Below, one piece after another: positions 8,286-15,269 of a stretch of DNA of 15,269 nt. The stretch is from Irineochytrium annulatum (Eukaryota; Chytridiomycota; Chytridiomycetes; Chytridiales; Chytridiaceae): contig JADGJL010000701.1 in the NCBI GenBank assembly GCA_027600665.1, forward strand, positions 1 to 15,269, read 5' to 3'. The notes below the pieces were generated by a model. That model was not told the origin of the DNA and did no database searches. It worked only from the letters and a program-made list of their open reading frames with translations. Every line of letters begins with the position of its first letter. The stretch's first letter is position 1. The position numbers and the translations under genes were made by a program.

Positions 8286-8935
8286 GATTTCCTAGACGAG
8301 GCGGTGGATGTGGTGATCGAGCGGGCGGATGCGGTGCGGATTTAGAGAGGCGGAGGCCGTCGTCGTCGACTGCAACCAACGGCACACCCGGGCACGGGCT
8401 CCATTCGTGTCCGACTGCAGCCTCAACAGCCTGTCATTCAACATCCTGCCGAGGATAGCGAGAACGTCGTTGGCGTAAGTACATAAATCTATACAAAGAG
8501 AGCTCGAAAAGTTGATCTCTGGGTTGCCTTATCAACAGGACGTGGACCCCCTCAAGCTCGCTTACAAGCTCCACTCCCTCACCTACACCGTCGATGTCCC
8601 CTACCCGTCCTCCACCCTACATCCCTCCGTCAATCACCTGCGTCCTGGCCTACATCTCGACCGCGTACCCCGACAACCCTTGCTGCCTCTCCCATCTCTC
8701 GACCGCGGCCTCGTCCACCATCCCGATCATCTGGTGCGTCTTTGGCGACGTGGGGGCGAAGGCCTCAGCGAGAAGATGTTGAGCTACCTACCGGGAATGA
8801 GCGTCGTGGATTTCAGGAGGAAGGACGGGTTCGTGATGGTTGTCGGGGCGTTGGAGGGGTCAGGTGTTTGCCGGTAAAGCGGAGAGGGCGGCGAGGATGG
8901 CGAGGGGGTCGCACAGGAACGGTGATGTAAGGGGA
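8286..8935 (+). pseudogene. Unidentified decayed protein gene with several frame breaks
   Basis: Protein-like segments with almost all third positions G or C lie in changing plus-strand frames. 8286-8342 reads DFLDEAVDVVIERADAVRI, then TAG. 8353-8474 reads EAVVVDCNQ..FVSDCSLNSLSFNILPRIA. A possible intron follows (gtaagt at 8475 to cag at 8538). 8539-~8617 reads DVDPLKLAYKLHSLTYTVDV. About 8619-8755 shifts by one base: YIPPSITCVLAYISTAYPD, later TIPIIWCVFGDVG. 8757-~8860 returns to the earlier frame (GEGLSEKMLSYLPGMSVVDF). A last segment, VFAGKAERAARMARG, runs on in another frame to ~8925. The second shift falls at a run of five G, so an assembly indel could explain part of it. I do not recognise the family. 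Either a pseudogene or a gene with sequencing errors. Confidence 0.5.
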
Positions 8936-9190
8936 TGGGCGTTGACTGCTGGGGAGCATGCGGGATGTTGTTGGGGGGAACGACGACGAGATCGTTGGAG
9001 TGTGAGGGAACGCGCGGACGGAAGGAGGCTGTCAGCGGCGTCCGCGCTTTCGGGCCTCTCTGGGGCTTGAGGGTCGTGTACCGTGAGGCGTAGCTTGCTG
9101 GACGGAGGTACGCATCACCGGACGCCCTGCTAGCTTAGCTGGTTCCAGTAAAAGAAGGGCAGCTGACATATGAACTCTGTTAAATGCTTC

Positions 9191-11302
9191 CTAGGCCTCC
9201 AACCATCTGAGATAAACAGGCGCACCCATCGCCTCGAATATCTGCCTGGACATTTCTAATTGCGCCCTGCCCCGATCGGAGTATTTTCCAATTAGCCCGT
9301 AATAGACCCCAAGGAGAAACCGCAGATATTCGATCTCCACCCTCCGCTTTCGCGATCCCAATTTTGACTTCAGCAGGCGCACCCCGGCCTTTGCCCTTCC
9401 ACGCAGGATAAGGATCGTGGCCTCGAACCCACGCAGTGTCCAGTAAGCCACTACGAATTGCTGAATCTGGCCTAGTTTCGCCACCAACAGCGTCAGGACG
9501 TCAATTAATCTCCTGAGCTCGTCACCATCCCACCGCCTCTGCTTCATATGGTCAAAATCTGACTGAGGTACGGGAACTTTCGATCGCGAGGGGTCAAAAT
9601 ACAGCACCACGCCAAGGAACGCTACGCCGATAAGGTCCATATTCATTGTGCCAGGCGATTTTATGTCGATCCTTCTATCAAGCGCCTCCAGCATTGCCAG
9701 AGCTGCCCCGTACTCGCTCCGATACGCCAAGTACCAGCTCTCATACGACTCCGTGAGGCCAAGGGAGTAGGTCGTGCTGTCGATAAACCTGCCGTGGGGT
9801 TCATATTCGGACCTGCACAGGTCGATTTCGGCGAAGTCGCGGCCGCGACATAGAGCCATCCTTAGGTTCACAGAGGCATTGATATAGGCATTGATACGGT
9901 TCTCCTTCATTGCTGGGTTTTTAGCGTACTTCAGCTGCACGTTGCGGTTGATCCAATCGAGGTCCCCGGTTAAATACGCGGCGACGCCGACACTGAATCC
10001 GCACATAATGGGTGTGGTGCTGTCGCCAATGCTTTCCAGGTAGGCCATATATTTTTCCATATACCCTACCATTTTCACAATTTTGCCGTTGAAGGCGCCT
10101 GCAAAGAGCGCAGAGCTTAGCACGTCAGAAATGCAAAACATGATCCTTACAGCTGTAACAGAGCGAGTACATGTTTTCTGGCTCGGTGATCTCAACGCGG
10201 TTTGCAAGCCGGTAAAAAAGAGGCATCAATTTGATATTAAAATACTGGCTGTAAAAAGCAAGCTTGAGGAAGCACACGCCCCTGCATAATGTTTTAGCCG
10301 GCCCGAACGTGAACGGAAACTTACAATGCGGACATGTCGTTTTTGTGCTCCAAAAGGTGATTGAGGTATTTATACAAAAACAGTTCGCAATCGTTAATGG
10401 AGAAGGTCTTGTCGCGAGCTAAGCATATAAAAACATTTGTGAAAACTAAATGCTTCAAATCAAAGATCTCTCGCTCCCGTCCATCCTTCTTCAGCGGCCT
10501 TAGCGGCCTGCGGCCTCCAAACGTTCTAATATAAAATGACAGCGCCTTGCGTCTAGTACTCGACAATTCGGGCCCAAAATCTTTTGCGGTATCTGGCCAT
10601 GCCTTGCCATCCAGTATCTCGAGAGCACGCATAGCGTAAGTCCTTTCCTGTGGAAAGACATCCATCACCGCACACGCTGCGCAAAGGTGAGAGAACCACT
10701 TTGCCCGGCGAAGGGGCGTCACCAGTCTAAGAATAATTCCATCGTCGCGTATATCCTCCACAAACTCAAGGAGCGATTCCAGCATGCGCCTCCCTTCAAT
10801 GCTGTGATAAGCTCTGATGAGTCGACATCTATCAATAGAAACAACTGGGCGTGAGCTTCGCGTGCAAGAAAGATAATACGTACCCCAGCATTTCACGGTA
10901 TTGGATGATTTTGTTGATTTCTCCAGTCCTTGAGTAGTGGAATTCAATGGATGGCAGAATCGCATCCTGGTTCTCTGCGTTCAAATAGCTCTCTAGAGCA
11001 CCGGCCACGAACTTATTCATTCCGATCCGTTCCTCAAATGAAAGGGAGTCATAAATCGCGTTTAAGATTCCAATGTGACGGAACGCAAGCTTCACACCCT
11101 CGAGTTCTGCTGGCTCCTTGTCGAGCGAGCGCCTTTCGTTTTCGAGCGGCCGGCCTGGGACTGCGTTATCCCTCGGTGCCTCCAGCTGAGATTCGGGAAA
11201 CAGCAGGAAAGAGTAGACATCGGATTCCTTCATCAGCTGTAAGGCCTCATCCTCAAGTAAGTCCAACATCACGATTTCAAGGATGTCCGCGATATTAAAA
11301 TA
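9191..11302 (-). other. Copy 2 helical C-terminal region
   Basis: Exons 10-13, about 650 residues, helical and TPR-like, ending VYLRWLEA as copy 1 does. Conserved islands against copy 1 include FRHIGILNAIYDSLSFEERI and the YFDP/FFDP-R-S segment; between them the two proteins differ strongly. Confidence 0.65.
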
Positions 11303-14300
11303 CTGTAGGGCGGCCGTAAGCCACGGTCCCAGTAATGAAAAATGGAAATGGGCCAACCTGTCCAAGAATCGATGCCGCCTTCAACATTCGTTGAAAAGTT
11401 GGGTTAAGGCGATCAAACTGATAAAGGACGGCCGCGCTGAGATCAGAGAGTATCACGTCGGCGGACGAGTCCGCTTTCGACAATTGGAGCTTTCCATTGT
11501 CCGTCACCATTAAATCCGTCCCAATTTTTGCCACCACCACCTCCAGCGTCATCTGCAAAAATAGAGGATTTCCTCCCGTTTTCAAATGAATTGCTTCCGT
11601 AATTTTAGGGTCGATGGATTGTATGTGGAGAGTTAACGACTTCAGTTTTCGGTTCTGTTCAGAACATTAGAATCTCACTTAAGAGGAGGCTCCCAACGTA
11701 CGATCATCTGAACGCTGTCTGCGTCCGAAAACCCGGTCAAGACGAGGTGTACAGCATCAGGCATATCGACAACGCAATTAATCGCCTTGTTCTTCGAGTC
11801 TACGAGGGGCCTGGTCAGAATCTGCAAGAAGATCTACGATTTTTCAGCCGAGAGCAGCACGACGCTTTATACATACCTTGGGACAAGACCTTGAAAGCTG
11901 AACAAGAACCTCCAGGGTGCTTGAATCCAGCCATTGCGTGTCGTCAAAGACGAAAACGGCAGCCGTACTCTCCACAAATGCCGTAATCACCTTCACGAGC
12001 GACGACTTAAGCAAGTTGTTCCTAGCGGGCCCGTCTAACAGCCTTGTTCTATCGGAGTCTGTCAGCGCGAGGCCAGGGAGAACGCCGGTAAATAGAGGCG
12101 CCAGCTCCATCTCGACCCCCGCCATCCGAACGAGCTTGTGGAGCGCAACGATGGTATAGTCGTTCTTCGTTGCCGTTGTGCGTCTCTTCATTGCACCCAG
12201 ACTCGAGAACGACTCCCTGCTGGAATTATGCATTAGGCTAGTGCGCATGATCCCCTTGATGACGATTGAATGCTCGAGTATAAAGGCAAAAGCTCGTTGG
12301 AGACCTTTAAAAGGTGTCCATTGGTCCTTCTCTGTGCCTAGATGACGATACAATAGTCAAAAGGATAAAGCAAAAACGCGTGTGGCTAAATTTCTTTTAT
12401 CTCACCTTGGGTGATGCATGTAGCAATACCAGTCCTTCGCGCAAGAGTGATCAAAAAGGTCGTCAAAGATGACTTCCCCATCCCGCTAGCAGCCTCGACA
12501 AGTAATACGGCCCTTGTTCCGCTGTCCCGCCAGCTGGACAGCCTATCGGCAATGACGGCCCTCTCTCGCTCGTATCCAAAATTGGTATCCTCTGTAAGCT
12601 CGATAAGACGATCCTCCGAACTAAGCATGATCCCGTAGGCGTGAACACCGGTGGCACGCCCTTTCGCTTTGACGATGCCGAGGTCTATCGTCTTGTTAGA
12701 CAGTTTGACGAACTCGTATGTTATATCATCCATAACGAGACATCGACTGGCTTTGGCGGTTGACATCAGCCGAGCTGCAATGATGACGACTTCCCCTGCA
12801 CATAAACATCAGCGCAAAGCTTTTCAAATTTGAAATGAAGTCTACATACCCAAAAGGCCTGCCTCGCTGCGATAATCGGTGCCGATGGTTGTAAACAAAA
12901 GGTCGCCCGTCGCCACAGATATTGCAATGTCGACCTGCTCTTTGAACTCTGCCTTTAAGTTATCGTTGAACTGCCTCATTGCCTTTATACATCGGTCCGA
13001 GTTGTTAACATGCGTAAATGGCTGAAAGCGTTAATATCCATAGAGAAGAAGTGAAAGGGCTCACCGGCAATCCGAACATAGCTAACAATGTTTGGCCTTT
13101 GTCATCTACAGAGTACTGTTGGAAGACGCCACCATACTTTTTGAGTGCAGCCAAGTAACAGAGAACCACCCGCTGAACCTAGCGAAGGCGCAAGTTAAAA
13201 TAGGCTTACAACCTTAGGCCAACCTTGGTAACTTCAAAAGGGAACAGCAGTGAAACGAAAACCGCCGCAACTAATCTGAACCCTCCATCAGCTCCGTGCG
13301 CTTCAGGAGCCTCCGTGGCGGCGCTTTTCCGAGAGGATAACGATCTCGCTCGGCGCTTTCGGCTCACTAATTCGGATGCTGCCGAAGGAGCAATCGATGC
13401 CCTTGCGCTTTCCAGCTTCATCAAAAGCGACTGGTTCACAAACTTCCCAAGAAACTCAATGTCGGTTTCGCCATACGCTTGAAGGAACGTCTCTGCTTTG
13501 GGCTCGATGGTTACAGCGCCGCAATCCCACAATTTGTCGTAAAGCGTCGATATTTCGCGGTCTGTCATGGACAGGATACCAGCATCGTCCGTGGAGAAAA
13601 CGACCGTCATCAAAGCCGACAGCTCGCGGGCATCTAAAAGTACATGGAGCCCTCCTTCTGCCGGCGGATCCCGAAGGGATAGCTGGTAACCATTCAAAAC
13701 GTGTTTAATCAAAACAGCTGCCTGTAAGGTGAACCCAAGCTCTCCTAATTTTCAAACAGCGTTTAGCACTGGACTTGCTTAAAACCGACCACACCTTTCT
13801 TCGTCCCGTCGAGAATCGGGCCAAGTGACGCGAGGCAGTCGCCGTAAACGGAGTAATCCAATCTGTTTGCCCAGTCCCCGATGATGAGCCTCGATACCTC
13901 CCCAGCCGCAACGGCGAAGTGCAGATGCAGAATCAGGGCTCCTGCCGTTCCCGGCTGCCCTTGATGCTTGCCGCTCGGATAGTTGCCGTTGTCGGTATTA
14001 CCATAGTGCGCGGTGGACATTCCGGCCAGCGTCATGTCGAGCTCCATAGTCGCGTATTTCGCGTTAATGGCTACGCAGCAGGCTGTAGCGCGAAGGACTA
14101 CGAGATCGAAGGTTTCGAGGGGATGTCGCGGGGAGAACACGACCAGCACAGCGTCACCTGTAATACCATCAGATAAAGTGACAAAGCAGCTAACCAACCT
14201 AAAAACTTGACGATATCCCCGCGAAAGAGCCCGATCACGTCGATGATTTTGTTCAAGTACGCCCCAACGGAGCGCGTGATGACCTCGGATGCCAACTTTC

Positions 14301-14481
14301 CCAGGAACGTCAAGTCCGCCGCCATCTTGGAGTAGCCCGAGATATCTATCATGGCGACCGCGAGCCTGCCCGTGTCCTCGAACGCCTGCCCGCGGGAGAG
14401 GGCCGAGGCGACCTGAGCGCGGAGGCCCGCATCACGGGCTATGTTTCGCACGAAGTCGCCGGTGAAGCTAGCGGTGTTCAT
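9191..14481 (-). CDS. ADCY10-like: Soluble adenylyl cyclase-like protein, copy 2 (13 exons, 1564 aa)
   Basis: Tandem paralogue of copy 1, with the same domain order and predicted cytosolic location. Thirteen exons join into a 4695-nt frame ending in TAG at 9191-9193; eight internal exons and the last one have exactly the lengths of copy 1, the others differing by multiples of three. Key residues: D46, K92 and D96 in C1; K416 and R493 in C2; Walker A AASGMGKS (~586-593); Walker B FVFDDTQWLD (DD 746-747). I489 occupies the catalytic Asn position, as in copy 1. The first 95 residues differ from copy 1 at only six positions, whereas the last ~300 are only about half identical by eye. Exon 7 is 60 nt shorter than in copy 1. 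An alternative in-frame ATG lies 33 nt upstream (14514) but is ACG in copy 1. No canonical AATAAA is seen in the 90 bases past the stop. Two LTR-like sequences lie ~500 bp upstream. Confidence 0.92.
11358..12580 (-). other. Copy 2 STAND/AAA_16-type P-loop NTPase domain
   Basis: FGYERERAV entry motif at 12580, LLVEAASGMGKSSL Walker A, AAVFVFDDTQWLDSSTLEVL Walker B, and KTGGNPLFLQMTLE at the end of the core. The linker between the Walker motifs is 20 residues shorter than in copy 1 and keeps one basic KRRTT motif. Confidence 0.85.
12731..13280 (-). other. Copy 2 cyclase domain C2
   Basis: Residues ~371-506. Starts RLVAAVFVSLLFPFE, then QQYSVDDKGQTLLAMFGLP, SVATGDLLFTTIGTDYRSE and LLGEVVIIAARLM. 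Same residue losses as copy 1 in the last motif (Ile at the catalytic Asn position), same retained Lys and Arg. Confidence 0.88.
13795..14481 (-). other. Copy 2 cyclase domain C1
   Basis: Exons 1-2. Motifs VAMIDISGYSKM, GDIVKFLGDAVLVVF and AAGEVSRLIIGDWANRLDYSVYGD are kept with both metal aspartates. The bicarbonate-Arg region reads LASLGPILD, again without Arg. Confidence 0.9.
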
Positions 14482-14940
14482 GAAGAAGGGGAGATACGGG
14501 CGGTCCTGCAGCATTTGAGGATTTACAGTCGATGGCCTCGGATTCGGGGGGTGTCATAAAAGATTTACTCGAGGTTCCGCTCGCGAGGCGCCGAGCGGGT
14601 GTATTTACACGGGTTAATGGAACAGGAGGGCTTGCTCCGCCAGTTGCTAAACGATGACGGGACGAATCAACAAGCAGGGGCGAACAGACGCGGTTGACGA
14701 CCGATTCTCAGCCGAACTACGCTGCTTTGAGGTGTTGGAGATTATCACAAGGCTGCCTGACTTACCCCTGCTGCCATGAAGGCGACAATATCGCAGTTGG
14801 GGCTGTCCTGGATCGAGTTATTTTTTATTTCTTGGGCATATGCATCTCCAACGAGTAAGCGCCAACAAAGGCCCACCCAGCTGGCGTCCCGACCAACGCC
14901 TGACCGGTGATAATCGCTGAGAGGCAAGTTGACGGGTAAT
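14482..14940 (-). promoter_or_regulatory. Conserved upstream block of copy 2 (promoter/5' leader)
   Basis: Counterpart of 6598-7042, with shared islands at 14557-14571, 14719-14737 and 14765-14788. In-frame stop upstream of the proposed ATG is TGA at 14554-14556, leaving an open 24-codon stretch that includes an ATG at 14514. A gtaag donor-like site follows the 24-bp island on the minus strand (~14764) but is missing in copy 1. Similarity ends ~55 bp before the LTR-like sequence. Confidence 0.6.
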
Positions 14941-14996
14941 TGCTACAATACGGCCGCGGGCCGCTTCGCTATATCGGTCGTAGACACACCATGTTA

Positions 14997-15150
14997 TTTA
15001 GAACAAAGCACTGTTTATTATGATGGGTGTTACACCCGTATTGCGGGCAGTCGCCTACATAGCCGCCGCGCTGCGGGGCATCAGGGCTTCATGTAGTTCT
15101 TCCTCTGCTACACCTGCTCTATTTATACTTTGGATGAAACTAGTTACCAC
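14997..15150 (-). mobile_element. Short solo-LTR-like sequence
   Basis: Read on the minus strand it starts gtggtaactag, has a TATAAATA box at 15127-15120 and an AATAAA at 15019-15014, the promoter-then-poly(A) order of an LTR, and ends gttctaaa. It is flanked by the 5-bp direct repeat taaca (minus strand; tgtta at 14992-14996 and 15151-15155 on plus), a possible target-site duplication. Length ~154 bp is short, as in TRIM-like elements. An alternative TG..CA definition would be 15149 to 14992. A second copy lies opposite at 15204. Orientation matches copy 2, whose upstream block starts ~55 bp further on. Confidence 0.6.
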
Positions 15151-15203
15151 TGTTAGAGCGTGACCCGTGTCGTCGCGCTCGCGTGTGAATTTCCCCGTTT
15201 GTT
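15151..15203. other. Spacer between head-to-head LTR-like copies
   Basis: 53 bp separate the two oppositely oriented LTR-like sequences. It begins tgtta and ends ttgtt, and has no coding potential. Confidence 0.5.
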
Positions 15204-15269
15204 GTGGTAATCAGTTTCACCCTAGAGTATAAATAGAGCAGGTGTTAGCAGTGGGAGAACTACATCGAG
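15204..15269 (+). mobile_element. Second LTR-like copy, cut by the window edge
   Basis: The plus strand from gtggtaatcag to the window end matches the reverse complement of 15150 to ~15085 over about 65 bp with a few mismatches and small gaps, including the TATAAATA box (15228-15235) and the following gagcaggtgt..agaactacat segment. Both copies begin at the same base (gtggtaa), which supports that as the element's end. The rest is outside the window, so a solo LTR, a full element or the arm of a terminal-inverted-repeat element cannot be told apart. Confidence 0.6.

Larger units (their letters stand above)
9191..14481 (-). other. Exon-intron structure of copy 2
   Basis: Exons, in transcript order: 14481-14199, 14157-13795, 13744-13224, 13178-13065, 13021-12850, 12795-12406, 12337-11877, 11833-11702, 11654-11358, 11302-10884, 10828-10325, 10281-10151, 10098-9191. 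Introns are 41, 50, 45, 43, 54, 68, 43, 47, 55, 55, 43 and 52 bp, all GT..AG, and sit at the same codon and phase as in copy 1. Intron sequences are not alignable between copies, so the exon match is not simply recent duplication. Confidence 0.88.

Noticed and set aside
8122..8385. Minus-strand 87-codon frame ending in a hydrophobic stretch
   Set aside because: Overlaps the start of the plus-strand relic and the tandem repeat; its hydrophobic tail comes from AT-rich non-coding DNA.
1..15269. CRISPR arrays, tRNA or rRNA genes, bacterial operon signals
   Set aside because: No regular repeat-spacer series, no cloverleaf or rRNA motif noticed by eye, and the spliced genes show the DNA is eukaryotic nuclear.

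Overview
The window looks like nuclear DNA of an intron-rich eukaryote, most likely a zoosporic fungus (Blastocladiomycota or Chytridiomycota). Reasons: 41-74 bp GT-AG introns, AATAAA and TATA-type signals, LTR fragments, moderately high GC with GC-rich third codon positions, and soluble adenylyl cyclase (sAC/ADCY10) type proteins, which are known from flagellated fungi, other protists and animals but not from Dikarya. The lineage is inferred.

The window is dominated by two complete, tandem, minus-strand genes for sAC-like proteins. Copy 1 (6597 down to 1251) encodes 1582 residues and copy 2 (14481 down to 9191) encodes 1564. Each has 13 exons and 12 introns at matching positions and phases. 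The deduced proteins carry two class III cyclase domains (C1, C2), a STAND/AAA-type P-loop NTPase domain and a long helical C-terminal half. Human ADCY10 has the same layout and about 1610 residues. A third, more divergent member runs in from the left edge on the plus strand (2-586) and converges on copy 1, so the locus is a small cyclase gene array.

Region by region: 2-586, C-terminal end of the third paralogue. 587-1250, intergenic, with a decayed GHKL/MutL-like fragment (about 834-1082) and the copy 1 poly(A) signal. 1251-6597, copy 1. 6598-7042, upstream block conserved with copy 2. 7043-8270, intergenic, with a hairpin-forming inverted repeat, an AT-rich TATA-bearing stretch and a short tandem repeat. 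About 8286-8935, unidentified decayed gene with several frame breaks. 8936-9190, nothing recognised. 9191-14481, copy 2. 14482-14940, its matching upstream block. 14997-15269, two short LTR-like sequences arranged head to head, the second cut by the window edge.

Working hypothesis: the cluster makes cytosolic cAMP-producing enzymes or degenerate cyclase-NTPase sensors. The C1 metal-binding aspartates and adenine-side lysines are kept. The C2 transition-state asparagine is isoleucine in both copies, and the arginine that helps bind bicarbonate in human sAC is not kept. Activity and bicarbonate control are therefore uncertain. Basic RRxS/RRxT motifs in variable linkers suggest possible feedback phosphorylation by a PKA-like kinase.
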